Source: Leptospira brenneri (GTDB lineage: Bacteria > Spirochaetota > Leptospiria > Leptospirales > Leptospiraceae). Taken from it: a stretch of DNA of 64,000 bases. The stretch covers positions 186,001 through 250,000 of the forward strand of contig NZ_NPDQ01000005.1 of NCBI RefSeq assembly GCF_002812125.1, read 5' to 3'. How positions within the stretch are numbered: the stretch's first letter is position 1; each line of letters starts with the position of its first letter. Shown here piece by piece: positions 44,657 to 54,191 of this stretch. Both the position numbers and the translations under genes were made by a program. The notes under the pieces are model-generated. The model had not been told where the DNA came from, searched no databases, and saw nothing but the letters and a program-made list of their open reading frames with translations.

Positions 44657-45042
44657 AACTCTATTTGACTTCTTCTGTTTTATTTGCTCTCGTTCGTTCT
44701 TCTCGAAAGTCAAAAATTCAAAAACTTTTGTTTGAGGCTTTGGATTCTCACGAAAGATTTTTTACTTCTTCTGTATCTGTTTATTTATTGTTTCAACTTT
44801 TGGGAGACATTGAAGTTTCTAAGAAAAAACAAATCCTTTCTCTCATTGAAGATTTAACGGATTCAATTTTTGATTTGGATACAGAAAGTATCCGAACTCA
44901 ACTTTTTGTTTCCGAATCTTGTGATCTAGAAATGGCAATTGCACTCAAAGAAGGAATGGATATGGTTTTTGTGGATTCGGAAAGGGAGGTGACCTCCCTT
45001 CCTTTACTTAAGGTTCGAAACTTCTTTGGGGAAACTAAATGA
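44653..45042 (+). CDS. PIN-like protein with altered active site
   Basis: 129 aa, TTG start. The chain follows the PIN-domain plan: N-terminal strand MKLYLTSSVLFALVRSS, then helices, LEMAIALKEGMDMVFVDSER where PIN toxins have the A-x-A-x-x-x-G...-T-x-D block, and a short final strand. The first acidic residue of PIN nucleases (L-D-T/S) is replaced by Thr (YLTSSVL), and the Glu in the second helix is not evident; Asp of CDLEMA and of FVDSER remain. So it is a PIN-fold toxin with partly lost catalysis, or a related regulator. It follows an RHH gene. Its 3' end runs 39 bases into the convergent LamG gene. Confidence 0.62.
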   Translation: MKLYLTSSVLFALVRSSRKSKIQKLLFEALDSHERFFTSSVSVYLLFQLLGDIEVSKKKQILSLIEDLTDSIFDLDTESIRTQLFVSESCDLEMAIALKEGMDMVFVDSEREVTSLPLLKVRNFFGETK

Positions 45043-46734
45043 AATCGGAGGGGAAAGTTGACTTTTTTGATCCTTTGAGTCCCATTCATTCAGATAACGA
45101 TTGTAAGCTGAAATTCTAAAGTAATAAGTTAAACCTGGTTGGAAAAGAAGACCTCTTTTTTCTTTTCTTGAGATATCTACTTGGTCGGCAATTGGCCTGA
45201 ATTCTTCTGTTCCTAACTCTCCTTCTGGAATATAAATATTGTTCACGAGAGTTTCTTCGTTTATACAAAAACGTTTGTTTCTAAAACTACTGTTTTCTTC
45301 TGTTCCATCAATTTTTCCGAAACTACCTGCTTTGTCCTTTTTAATAAAAACAGAACCTAACATTCTGCTAGGAGTGAGTCCATAATGGATGATATAACCA
45401 CCACCATTTTGAACTTCTTTTTCGTGATTGGAATTCCATAAAAAACAAATGGGCCCTTCTTGGGTTGGACTCGTTTCCAAACGAAAACGAGTAGGGACAT
45501 CGGGTGGAGTTTGTTCTGTATATTCGAAAGATAAGGATTGAATGTTGGGTACGGATTTTCCCAAGGGATCTGGCCGAAACCATAATTTCCATTGGTAATA
45601 TTTGAATTTGTTTTTAGGAAGTTCTTTGTCTAGTGATTTGATCCTGGTCCAAGGTAGATTCTGGTTGGCATCTACAAACTTCTCGTTTTTCCCTCGGAAG
45701 TATAGTTCGAGCATTGTATCTTTTGGTTGTTCTATATTCCAGTGAATACGAGTCAGTGAGGAGTTACTGAAATTTGTTTCTAAAACAGGAGAGAGGGCCG
45801 TGCTCCCTTCCATATATCCTATTTTAGTTTCATCATCATAACGAACTGATTCGAACTTAGTGTATTCCACTTCTGGTTCCCCTTTGTGGATATGAAATCC
45901 ATCTAAGTTTCCATAAAATGATTTTCCGAGTATTAGAGGGGTGGAGTCGTTTTCAGGAAATCCAAATCCGATGGTATCTTCTTTTTGGTTTTCATACTCC
46001 GCGGTTTCGATTCCATTTTGGTACATGATGTATTTATGGTTGAGTGTATCAAAATAAAGTGAGATCACTTCCCAGGTTTTTCTTTTGATTTTTACGGATG
46101 ACTCCAAAACAAAACTTGTGGTGCGGCCTTCTGTTTTTTGAAGAAGGTTGTTTACATATAGCGTTGGTTTACTTTCGTTTAACTCGAGTACGATGCCATA
46201 TTTTTTTCCTTTCACAAATACGGTTCGGTCCAAAATCACGGAACCCGCCCCTTGTTCTCCTAATCGTACTGGAATGGAGATGGTAAAGGGATCGGGATGG
46301 GTTCCGAAAAGAGAATTTCCCGATACAGAAAGATGGATTTGATTTCTACGACCGGAAAAATAGGCGGATCTTTTTCCAAAAAAATAAGTTTGGTCATCAG
46401 TTAAATAGGAAGAGGAAACAACAGAGATGGATTTGGATTTGAATGGGAATCCAGCTTCCGTGATTTGGGGTTCTCTCACTTCTCCTTCAAAGTCAAAGAA
46501 GAGTTCGCCGTGTTTGGGGGTATTTTCTTTCGGTTTTAAATAGTTCTTTTTACCTGGTTCCGAATTTTGAACCACACCTGTTTTTTTCCAGAGGCTGAGG
46601 TTTAGAATTTCCTTTTTTGGGACTTCCCATCCGAGTAAGGGTAGGCCCCAAAAAAAGAGTAAGATTACGACTGTTCTTCGATCAGTCCCAATCGTTTTTG
46701 GTGCCGTCCACCTTCGAATTCTGTTTCTATCCAT
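45004..46734 (-). CDS. Exported LamG/concanavalin-like surface protein
   Basis: 576 aa. Near the N-terminus is a hydrophobic signal or anchor (TVVILLFFWGLPLLG, about 21-35) preceded by basic residues. A LamG-type jelly-roll domain occupies about 115-275 (DPFTISIPVRLGEQGAGSVI, KYIMYQNGIETAEYENQKED, SFYGNLDGFHIHKGEPEVEY). The C-terminal half (about 300-570) has FN3-like strands (PPDVPTRFRLETSPTQEGPI, GLTYYFRISAYNRYLNEWDS). The only start is ATG 46734, so 70 bases overlap rpiB. Carbohydrate binding is possible; role unknown. Confidence 0.8.
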   Translation of the reverse strand: MDRNRIRRWTAPKTIGTDRRTVVILLFFWGLPLLGWEVPKKEILNLSLWKKTGVVQNSEPGKKNYLKPKENTPKHGELFFDFEGEVREPQITEAGFPFKSKSISVVSSSYLTDDQTYFFGKRSAYFSGRRNQIHLSVSGNSLFGTHPDPFTISIPVRLGEQGAGSVILDRTVFVKGKKYGIVLELNESKPTLYVNNLLQKTEGRTTSFVLESSVKIKRKTWEVISLYFDTLNHKYIMYQNGIETAEYENQKEDTIGFGFPENDSTPLILGKSFYGNLDGFHIHKGEPEVEYTKFESVRYDDETKIGYMEGSTALSPVLETNFSNSSLTRIHWNIEQPKDTMLELYFRGKNEKFVDANQNLPWTRIKSLDKELPKNKFKYYQWKLWFRPDPLGKSVPNIQSLSFEYTEQTPPDVPTRFRLETSPTQEGPICFLWNSNHEKEVQNGGGYIIHYGLTPSRMLGSVFIKKDKAGSFGKIDGTEENSSFRNKRFCINEETLVNNIYIPEGELGTEEFRPIADQVDISRKEKRGLLFQPGLTYYFRISAYNRYLNEWDSKDQKSQLSPPISFSFPKEVSNLK

Positions 46735-47102
46735 TTTTTTACGATTCTCTGCGCTAAATCTGTTCCGAGAACCCTTCCCCCTAAAACGAGTACATTGGCA
46801 TTGTTATGGCGTTTGGACATCTCCGCCGTAAACTCATCATGGCAAAGGGCCGCTCGAATGCCTTTGAAACGGTTGGCAGCAATGGAGGCTCCAATGCCTG
46901 TTCCGCAAAGGGCGATGAGTCTGGGAACTTCACCGGAAAGGACCTTTCGGCAGGCATCTCCAATGATGGTGGGATAGTCGACGGACTCTTCGCTCTTAGT
47001 ACCGTAATCGACAATTTCGTAAGTTTCCTCGAGACTTTTCCTGAGGAATTCTTTGAGGGCGAACCCTCCGTGGTCAGAAGCGATTCCAATTTTTTCTTTC
47101 AT
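46665..47102 (-). CDS. rpiB: Ribose-5-phosphate isomerase B
   Basis: Interconverts ribose-5-P and ribulose-5-P. 145 aa: IGIASDHGGFALKEFLRKSL with the His of the phosphate site, DYGTKSEESVDYPTIIGDAC, the catalytic Cys in ALCGTGIGASIAANRFKGIR, LCHDEFTAEMSKRHNNANVL and VLGGRVLGTDLAQRIVKKWI. ATG overlaps the stop of the upstream secreted-protein gene by four bases. Confidence 0.95.
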   Translation of the reverse strand: MKEKIGIASDHGGFALKEFLRKSLEETYEIVDYGTKSEESVDYPTIIGDACRKVLSGEVPRLIALCGTGIGASIAANRFKGIRAALCHDEFTAEMSKRHNNANVLVLGGRVLGTDLAQRIVKKWIETEFEGGRHQKRLGLIEEQS

Positions 47103-47755
47103 TCTGCATTCTCCTTTCTCTGTTTTAGGGCATCGGTGTATGACTTGTAGGACTCTATGGAGATCGAAAGTAAAAACTTATCTCGTTCTCTCAGTAAACT
47201 TCCATAATATCCGGTGAATAAATCCAAATAACGATCATATTTGTTTTTTGGATTTTTTTCTGAAAGGTATTCTATGGAAAGGTTTGTAATTTCTTTTTTG
47301 ATTTCTGTATATGATTCAAACCATTGTTTGGCGGTATTTATTTCGGCGGGTGTGAGTGGGTACTGTCTTGAATCGGAAAGTAGAATTCTCCATTCGTAAG
47401 AGAAAAATGTTTCTTCCCATTGTTTTTCGGAAAGTAGGGAAGGTGTGAAATACTCACCTAAATTTTCTGTTCCTGTATTTTCTAAAGATAAGTTTCCCAC
47501 TTTATCTCTAAAACAATCAAGGGAGTTTAGGCGGAGCATTGCCGATTCCTTAGCATATTCTCCCATTTTGATCCGATCCAAATTGAGTAAATTCGGACTA
47601 ATCGCACCCGGAGGAATTTCTTTTTTTAAAGGCAAATAACAGTCTTTAGCTTCCTTCCAACCTAAATTTCCTTCTGGGATCCAAAGTGAATGCGCAGAAA
47701 GAGAATAGGAAAAAACAAGAAGGAAAACTAAATAGAGTTTCTGAATTTTACCCAT
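47099..47755 (-). CDS. Exported protein of unknown function
   Basis: 218 aa from ATG 47755 (MGKIQKLYLVFLLVFSYSLS), preceded by AAAGGACCA; the longer frame only overlaps serC. Signal peptide then a mature part beginning SLWIPEGNLGWKEAKDCYLP, helical in the second half (PLTPAEINTAKQWFESYTEI, YLDLFTGYYGSLLRERDKFL). One Cys in each of CYLP and DCFRDK could form a disulfide. No family recognised. It starts 8 bases inside serC and overlaps rpiB, so serC, this gene and rpiB are one operon. Confidence 0.78.
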   Translation of the reverse strand: MGKIQKLYLVFLLVFSYSLSAHSLWIPEGNLGWKEAKDCYLPLKKEIPPGAISPNLLNLDRIKMGEYAKESAMLRLNSLDCFRDKVGNLSLENTGTENLGEYFTPSLLSEKQWEETFFSYEWRILLSDSRQYPLTPAEINTAKQWFESYTEIKKEITNLSIEYLSEKNPKNKYDRYLDLFTGYYGSLLRERDKFLLSISIESYKSYTDALKQRKENAE

Positions 47756-48845
47756 TGGTCCTTTCGAATTCTTTGATAAAGGAAATGAGTGCATCCACAC
47801 CTTCCTCTGGCATTGCATTGTAGATACTGGCTCTAAATCCACCCATATCACGATATCCTTTTAATCCAGCAAACCCTTGTTCTTCGGCAAGAGTGAGGAA
47901 TTTGGAATCGATACTTTCGTCATGGCTTCTGAATACAACATTCATGGCAGAACGAAACTCTTCTGGGACTGGTGCATAAAATAGAGAAGAAGCATCTAAG
48001 GCGTCATAGAGTTTTTTTGCTTTTCTTTCGTTTATGGTTTCCATCACTTCCAAACCACCGTGTCGTTTTAAGTATTTAAAAACAAGACCGGCAATATAGA
48101 TGGAATACGTGGGTGGAGTGTTGTACAAAGACCCATTTTTTTCCATTAATGCAAAATTCATTAGATTGGGAATTGGATGGTCAACTGTGGGTAATTTCTC
48201 TTTGTCGTAAATGACAAGTGTGAGTCCGGATGGCCCAATGTTTTTTTGAGCACCTGCAAAGATCACAGAGAAGTCTTCTATGGGAAGTTTTCGGCTAAGA
48301 AGTTCGCTTGTCATATCTGCGAATAGCGGCGCTTTTTTTAGCTTAGGGAAAGTTTTGTACCGTGTTCCATAGATGGTATTATTAGAAGTGATATAAACAT
48401 ATTTGGCTCCCTCATTTACGATACTATCTGTAATGGTGGGGAGTTCCATATATTTGGAATCTGCTCCATTAAAAATAGATTTCACATTGGGATAAAATTT
48501 CTTTGCTTCTTCATAGGCTTTTTTGGCCCAAACACCAGTTTGTGCGAAATCAGCCGATTCTCCCGCTTTTAGATAATTAAAAGGAATGGCAGAAAATTGT
48601 AAAGTCGCGCCACCGGGGAAATACACAACCGCATAACGTGAAGGTAAGTCCAAAAGATCACGTAAATCAGAGATGGATTCATCTAAAACGGATTGGAAAA
48701 TTTTGCCTCTGTGGCTCATTTCCATAATGGACATTCCTGTTCCTTTGTAATTTAGGAACTCTACTTGCGCCTCTTCCATGACTTCCGTAGGCAACATGGC
48801 GGGGCCGGCATTAAAATTGAAGACTCTCTGTGTAAACGTTGGCAT
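47748..48845 (-). CDS. serC: Phosphoserine aminotransferase
   Basis: PLP enzyme of serine (and pyridoxal) synthesis. 365 aa: VFNFNAGPAMLPTEVMEEAQ, GTGMSIMEMSHRGKIFQSVL, VYFPGGATLQFSAIPFNYL, the PLP lysine in IFAGAQKNIGPSGLTLVIYD and GLKGYRDMGGFRASIYNAMP. Length is normal. First gene of a minus-strand operon, divergent from P83/100. Confidence 0.97.
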   Translation of the reverse strand: MPTFTQRVFNFNAGPAMLPTEVMEEAQVEFLNYKGTGMSIMEMSHRGKIFQSVLDESISDLRDLLDLPSRYAVVYFPGGATLQFSAIPFNYLKAGESADFAQTGVWAKKAYEEAKKFYPNVKSIFNGADSKYMELPTITDSIVNEGAKYVYITSNNTIYGTRYKTFPKLKKAPLFADMTSELLSRKLPIEDFSVIFAGAQKNIGPSGLTLVIYDKEKLPTVDHPIPNLMNFALMEKNGSLYNTPPTYSIYIAGLVFKYLKRHGGLEVMETINERKAKKLYDALDASSLFYAPVPEEFRSAMNVVFRSHDESIDSKFLTLAEEQGFAGLKGYRDMGGFRASIYNAMPEEGVDALISFIKEFERTNG

Positions 48846-48970
48846 TCTCCCACAGAATTTTGAAGAACCACCCGCCGGTAAATAGATTTTTATTCTAAAA
48901 CTTGCTTTGCAGAATCGGAAAGGTTGTTAATCTTGTGGGCATCCCAGAACCCATTTTTCGTGAGGAAACA

Positions 48971-50647
48971 ATGAGAATTTCTCGTTACTTGATCATTTGT
49001 CTAACTATCGTCAGTCTTTCGCTGACAGCCCAGTCCAAAGCCCCACTCGGTGAGTCCGAAATCAAGGGATCCAAAAAAATAGAATTCATCAACCGCTCCT
49101 TACGTAAGGCATCTGATGACATTATCCAAGAAAATACCGAAATCGGCCGTAAACTTGCCGAAACCTTGGCAAAAGAAAATACAGCCACTGTGGATGGAGT
49201 GAAAATTCAAAGAGTGCTTCCTGGTGCTGATGGAAAACTCGGAGCTGACATCCTTTCTCTTTCTGATTCGCAAAGTTTTGATCATATCAATTCGATTGCG
49301 AGGATCATTGCCGCTTATGTGGAAAACTCTTTCCAATACAGAGCAGGAAATGCAGAGACCTTGGCGCAGTACATCCTCTATTACAACGCAACCCATAGAA
49401 AAGATTCTAAATTTTTTACTAAAAAATATACAGAAGGGGTCATTACTGCTACATCCGGTGACAAATTAGGAATTGATACTGTTTATAGAAATTGGCCAGG
49501 CAAAACCCAGATCATCATTCCAATCGAAGGAAATATCTTAAAAGATAATGGCAAAGACCTGACAACAGATGAGTTAGAAAAAGACGTCAACAAAACGGTA
49601 AAGGATAAAGAAAAAGATCCTGCTACCAAACAGAAGATGGAAGACGAAGCCAAAAAAATGGATAAACTGCAAACTGACAAACTCAAAGAAGAGAAAAAAG
49701 TTCTGCAAGATAAAAAACAAGAAGTGGCTGACGAACAAAAACAAATTCAAGACAAAAAAGACGCACTGAAAAAACAAGAACAGGAAACTGTTGCGAGTCT
49801 GAATGAGTTAAAAAAAGATCCTGTTAAAAATAAAGCAGAGATTGAAAAGAAAACCGAAGACATCAAAAAAATCGAACAAGAGAAAAAAGACACTGATAAA
49901 AAGTCTGAAGCGGTAGAAGCTAAAAAAGAAGAACTCAGTAAAAAAGAAGAACAGATCGCCAAAAAAGAAGAAGCACGTACTGGTAATACTTCTGGAGATA
50001 CCGCAAAAAAAGAGGATACTGTTCAAAAAGTAGAAGCTAAGGTCGAAGAGTTAAAAACAGAACTCGCGCAAACCAAAGAAGAACTGAAGAAAAAAGAAGA
50101 ACAAAGTGACAATGTTGTGAACAACAAAATTCTTTTTATGAAGTTTATCAAATACGATACGGATGGACATTATTCGAACGAACTTTGGGCGATTGATCCT
50201 GCAAAAGATGATGCTCTTTTTAAGAGTCCATACAATAATATCTGTTCCAAAGAATTTAAAGAAATCGCAAACCAGGGTGTTCTTGTTCTCGGGTATGACG
50301 GCGAAAAAGTAGAAACAAGAAAACACAAACTAGTATTACTTGACCCAGATAAACTTGGTGTGAAAAAAACAAGTGAGTCTGCGGATATTTTCTGGCGAAC
50401 TCCTATGATCAATCGCGAAGACAAAATCTACGTCATTGAAAAGGTAAAAGACAAATACCATGTATCCAGATTCAAATCAGATCTAACTTTTGAAAAAAGG
50501 ACAGAAGAACCTGTAGAAGAAAACTCCGAACTTACTTTTTTTGGAGATAAAATCTATGTGACTGGAAAACCAAAAGAAGGTGATAAAACAACCATCAAGG
50601 TCTTTAAAAAAGAAGATTTGAGCCTACTCAAAACCATCGCTCCGTAA
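48971..50647 (+). CDS. Spirochaetal P83/100-type antigen
   Basis: 558 aa from ATG 48971 (MRISRYLIICLTIVSLSLTA), with GAGGAAA upstream; the frame extends to 48902. Signal peptide, then an N-terminal domain (about 30-190; IINGVKIQ-like, ADILSLSDSQSFDHINSIAR, RIIAAYVENSFQYRAGNAET), a very long Lys/Glu-rich coiled coil (about 200-390), and a C-terminal beta-rich part (about 395-558) with YDTDGHYSNELWAIDPAKDD. This three-part plan is that of Borrelia/Treponema P83/100 proteins. Probably periplasmic or envelope-linked. A strong terminator follows. Confidence 0.85.
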   Translation: MRISRYLIICLTIVSLSLTAQSKAPLGESEIKGSKKIEFINRSLRKASDDIIQENTEIGRKLAETLAKENTATVDGVKIQRVLPGADGKLGADILSLSDSQSFDHINSIARIIAAYVENSFQYRAGNAETLAQYILYYNATHRKDSKFFTKKYTEGVITATSGDKLGIDTVYRNWPGKTQIIIPIEGNILKDNGKDLTTDELEKDVNKTVKDKEKDPATKQKMEDEAKKMDKLQTDKLKEEKKVLQDKKQEVADEQKQIQDKKDALKKQEQETVASLNELKKDPVKNKAEIEKKTEDIKKIEQEKKDTDKKSEAVEAKKEELSKKEEQIAKKEEARTGNTSGDTAKKEDTVQKVEAKVEELKTELAQTKEELKKKEEQSDNVVNNKILFMKFIKYDTDGHYSNELWAIDPAKDDALFKSPYNNICSKEFKEIANQGVLVLGYDGEKVETRKHKLVLLDPDKLGVKKTSESADIFWRTPMINREDKIYVIEKVKDKYHVSRFKSDLTFEKRTEEPVEENSELTFFGDKIYVTGKPKEGDKTTIKVFKKEDLSLLKTIAP

Positions 50648-50677
50648 GGAGGATGGGTTTTTCATAGAAAACAAATG

Positions 50678-50718
50678 AATGCCAACCTTGGCCTGGGCGG
50701 GGGTTGGCATTTTTTTTA
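50678..50718. terminator. Bidirectional terminator
   Basis: AATGCCAACC (50678-50687) pairs perfectly with GGTTGGCATT (50702-50711), loop of 14 bases, then TTTTTTT. It separates the convergent P83/100 and TPR genes, whose end at 50716 falls in the T-run. Confidence 0.9.
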
Positions 50719-51822
50719 ATCTTTTAAGTATTCGATTCTTTCTCTGATGGCTTCGTTAGAAGGATTTTTCTTTGCCAAATCTTCTAGTAGTTTGATGGCC
50801 TGTGGTTTTTTCCCCATAATGTCCCAAAGATCAGAAAGTTCGAGGGCAGGTCTTGGGTCACTCGGAGACTTAGAAAGAAGACCTAAGTAAATTTCTTCTG
50901 CTTTTTCTAAATCACCAATCAGACGTAATGCGGCAGCTTTTCCCAGTAAGGCAAAGTAGTCATCACCACTTGCTAGGATTTTATTAAAACATTCCAGTGC
51001 TTTGTCATAATTTCCGAGTCCGCGAAGAGAGTCTGCATACCGGTTGATGATGAGTTTATTCTCAGGATCGGATTCGAGAATTTTTTCCCAATAGGTGATG
51101 GCAGTTTTGAAATCTTTTTTACCACGGTAAGATTCAGCAAGGCCGTAGAGGGCAAAGAAGTTTTTAGGATCGAGTTCTTTGGCGCGATCGTAGTAAAGAA
51201 CGGCTTTATCAAAGTCTTTGATTTTACGGTAACTGTTTCCGATTTCTGTTAATATTTTAATATTGTTGGGTTGGCTAGAAAGTAGTTTTTCCCACCATTG
51301 GATGGCATCCACATATCTCTGGCAGGCAAAAAACAAATGACCAAGGCCAACAATGACATATTGGTCACTCGGATTGATTTGAAGTGCTTCCATATAATAC
51401 ACTTCTGATTCTTTGAAATTTTTTAGTTTTCTATGTGCGTCTGCTACTCTCGAGAGGATACTTGCATCTGTGATTGTTATGTGATGGAATTCTTCTGCTA
51501 CTTCGATAATTCGTTTGAGGCTGTTTAAATCTCTGTAAGCATTCATAAGTCCCATCAGAGAAAATTTATTAGTAGTATCACCTGCGAGGCATTTACGGTA
51601 ATACTGGATTGCCTGTTCAGGTTGTTTGGTTTTTGCGTAATAATCACCAAGGCCAACGAGTCCGTATGTATTGGACGGGTCTTCCTCAAGTAATATGTCT
51701 AATCGTTCTTTGGCTTCTTTAAACCGGCCTTGATCAAGAAAACGATAGGCCTCTTTTGCAAGGGCTTTTATTTTTGTGAATTTTTCATCTTCTTGTGGTT
51801 TTTCAATCTCAGCATTTTCCAT
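50716..51822 (-). CDS. TPR-repeat protein
   Basis: 368 aa, almost wholly TPR: nine or so repeats from about 20 on ([80 protein letters not shown]). No signal peptide or membrane segment, so probably a cytoplasmic scaffold. Promoter and operon partners are not visible; it is divergent from ilvB by 113 bases. Confidence 0.9.
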   Translation of the reverse strand: MENAEIEKPQEDEKFTKIKALAKEAYRFLDQGRFKEAKERLDILLEEDPSNTYGLVGLGDYYAKTKQPEQAIQYYRKCLAGDTTNKFSLMGLMNAYRDLNSLKRIIEVAEEFHHITITDASILSRVADAHRKLKNFKESEVYYMEALQINPSDQYVIVGLGHLFFACQRYVDAIQWWEKLLSSQPNNIKILTEIGNSYRKIKDFDKAVLYYDRAKELDPKNFFALYGLAESYRGKKDFKTAITYWEKILESDPENKLIINRYADSLRGLGNYDKALECFNKILASGDDYFALLGKAAALRLIGDLEKAEEIYLGLLSKSPSDPRPALELSDLWDIMGKKPQAIKLLEDLAKKNPSNEAIRERIEYLKD

Positions 51823-51935
51823 AATCTCAGTCCAATTTTCAGCATTCCTTTTTAGACAGTAAAAATCGACTCAAAAACGTGAGAACATTGACAGCAGGCT
51901 CTTTTTTGCAGAAATGACAAGGAGGGGGGAAACGT

Positions 51936-53642
51936 ATGTCATCTACAACCGAAGCAATCACTGGCGGTCGGCTTATGGTCGAATTATTGGAAGAAGCGGG
52001 TGTGGAAATCGTCTTTGGATACCCTGGTGGTGCCATCCTCCCATTCTACGACGAACTCTATCATAGTAAAAAAATTAAACATATCCTTGTGCGTCACGAA
52101 CAAGGTGCCATCCATATGGCAGAAGGATATGCTCGTTCTACAGGCAAGTTAGGTGTTTGTATTGCGACTTCAGGGCCAGGTGCTACTAATTTAATCACAG
52201 GGCTTACTGATGCCAAATTAGATTCCATACCCATTCTAGCCATCACAGGCCAAGTTTCCACAGATGCGATTGGAACGGATGCTTTCCAAGAAGCTGATAT
52301 TTTTGGAATCACGATTCCTATTACCAAATACAATGCTCTCATCAAAAAGGCAGATGATCTTTCTCGTCACTTTGAAGAAGCAATTAAGATTGCAATGGGC
52401 GGAAGGCCAGGTCCTGTATTACTTGATTTTCCGAAAGATGTCCAATTGGAAAAAACTTCCGTCAGAAAAGCCTCTTCCTTAAAAATTGCTCCTCATCATT
52501 ATGAAAGACCAAAAGTCAAAGGGGACCCGCAAGAATTTGCAGAAGCTTTAAACCAAGCCAAACGCCCGTTACTCTATGTGGGTGGTGGTGCGATCAACTC
52601 TTTTGCTTCTGCAGAAATCAAAGCTTTGGCTGAAAAAGCAAATGCCCCTGTAACCACAACCCTTATGGGTCTTGGAGCATTCCCTGGAACACATCCACTT
52701 TCTGTGGGAATGCTTGGAATGCATGGAACAGCTTATGCCAACAAAGCGGTATTAGAATGTGATTATATTTTGAATTTAGGTGCTCGGTTTGATGACCGCG
52801 TGGCCAAATACCAGGACTTTGCCCCAAATGCAGTTCGTGCTCATGTGGACATTGATGCGGCAGAGTTTAATAAACGGATCAATGTAGATTATATTTTACA
52901 TGGTGATTTAAAAGATGCCATCCGTGAAATCCTTCCTTTTGTCAAAGGGGGAGACAGGACTTCTTGGATCGAAAACATCCAGTCTTTAAAGAAAAACCAT
53001 CCTCTTGATTTTGATAACAGCGGTGATAGCATCAAACCACAAGACTTCTTACAGCGAGTGTATGCCAAAACTAAGGGTGAAGCCATTGTTTCAACAGATG
53101 TAGGCCAACACCAAATGTGGGCAGCCCAGTATTACCTTTTTGATAAACCAAATACTTGGCTTACTTCTGGTGGGCTTGGAACCATGGGATATGGACTTCC
53201 TGCTGCCATTGGTGCAAAATTCGGAAACCCGGACAAAACTGTCATTTGTGTGACAGGAGATGGTTCGTTCCAAATGTGTATTCAGGAACTCGCAACTATC
53301 GCACAATCAAAGTTAGGTGTAAAAATTTTACTTTTTAATAATAACTTCCTGGGAATGGTGCGCCAGTGGCAGGAACTATTTTACGAAGAAAGGTTTAGTG
53401 AGTCTCAATGGACTTACAATCCTAACTTTGTGAAACTTGCAGAAGCTTATGGAATTCCTGGAATGCGGATTGAACATAAATCTGAAATTGAAAAAGGTGT
53501 GGAATTTTTCTTAAAAGATAGTGGATCTGCTCTTATTGAAGTAATGATCCCTGCAGAAGAAAAAGTATTCCCAATGATCCCTGCTGGAAAATCACAACAA
53601 GATCTAATTGAATTCAAAGACTTGGGGAAATTAAAAAAATGA
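51936..53642 (+). CDS. ilvB: Acetolactate synthase, large subunit
   Basis: TPP- and FAD-dependent first enzyme of valine/leucine/isoleucine synthesis. 568 aa: [14 protein letters not shown], catalytic Glu in [36 protein letters not shown], the FAD region, and the TPP motif [15 protein letters not shown] through [17 protein letters not shown] very strong ribosome site, AAGGAGGGGGG, precedes the ATG. Four-base overlap with ilvN. No leader peptide or T-box was found in the 113 bases upstream. Confidence 0.97.
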   Translation: MSSTTEAITGGRLMVELLEEAGVEIVFGYPGGAILPFYDELYHSKKIKHILVRHEQGAIHMAEGYARSTGKLGVCIATSGPGATNLITGLTDAKLDSIPILAITGQVSTDAIGTDAFQEADIFGITIPITKYNALIKKADDLSRHFEEAIKIAMGGRPGPVLLDFPKDVQLEKTSVRKASSLKIAPHHYERPKVKGDPQEFAEALNQAKRPLLYVGGGAINSFASAEIKALAEKANAPVTTTLMGLGAFPGTHPLSVGMLGMHGTAYANKAVLECDYILNLGARFDDRVAKYQDFAPNAVRAHVDIDAAEFNKRINVDYILHGDLKDAIREILPFVKGGDRTSWIENIQSLKKNHPLDFDNSGDSIKPQDFLQRVYAKTKGEAIVSTDVGQHQMWAAQYYLFDKPNTWLTSGGLGTMGYGLPAAIGAKFGNPDKTVICVTGDGSFQMCIQELATIAQSKLGVKILLFNNNFLGMVRQWQELFYEERFSESQWTYNPNFVKLAEAYGIPGMRIEHKSEIEKGVEFFLKDSGSALIEVMIPAEEKVFPMIPAGKSQQDLIEFKDLGKLKK

Positions 53643-54127
53643 AACACACTCTAAGTATTTTAGTAAATAACCATCCAGGTGTGATGAGCCATGTTTCCGG
53701 TCTTTTCACTCGTCGCGGTTATAATATTGATTCGATTGCGGTTGGTGTGACTGACAATGTTGATGTTTCGTCTATGACCATTGTTCTGAACGGGGATGAT
53801 TTTATCGTGGGGCAGGTGAAAAACCAACTCCTCAAATTGCCTGATGTATTAAAAGTCCAAGATATGGCTTATGCAAGTTCTGTCCAAAGAGAACTTGTCC
53901 TCATTTCCTTTTCGATTACAGAAACCAATCGAAGTGAAGCTCTCACCATTTGTAATGGATTTGATGTGAAAATTTTAGAAATGACGGAAGATTCTCTCCT
54001 CATTGAATTTTCAGGGAATTCTAGACAAGTCACGAATGTAATTTCGGTGATTAAACCTTTTGGAATTCGTGAGATCTCTCGTACGGGCCAAATTGCCATA
54101 GCGTATCGGAACCAAAACTCCGTTTAA
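53639..54127 (+). CDS. ilvN: Acetolactate synthase, small regulatory subunit
   Basis: 162 aa with an N-terminal ACT domain ([38 protein letters not shown]) and a C-terminal ALS_ss domain ([38 protein letters not shown]). Activates the large subunit and confers valine feedback. Usual length. Confidence 0.96.
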   Translation: MKHTLSILVNNHPGVMSHVSGLFTRRGYNIDSIAVGVTDNVDVSSMTIVLNGDDFIVGQVKNQLLKLPDVLKVQDMAYASSVQRELVLISFSITETNRSEALTICNGFDVKILEMTEDSLLIEFSGNSRQVTNVISVIKPFGIREISRTGQIAIAYRNQNSV

Positions 54128-54191
54128 TCCACTTGACAGCAGAAAAATTTTAGGGGAACATTGGGGCCTTAAGTGAGCTTCGTTTGTTCCT

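Noticed and set aside
49574..50326. Several Phe-rich minus-strand frames opposite the P83/100 gene
   Set aside because: The Lys-rich coiled coil produces Phe/Leu strings on the other strand.
51888..51897. TTGACAGCAG before ilvB, repeated at 54133-54142 after ilvN
   Set aside because: Both could be -35 boxes, but neither has a convincing -10 at 16-18 bases, and two copies of a 10-mer containing TTGACA could be chance.
51823..51935. Leader peptide or riboswitch before ilvB
   Set aside because: Only a small CTCA/TGAG hairpin and a strong ribosome site are visible; no run of Val, Leu or Ile codons.
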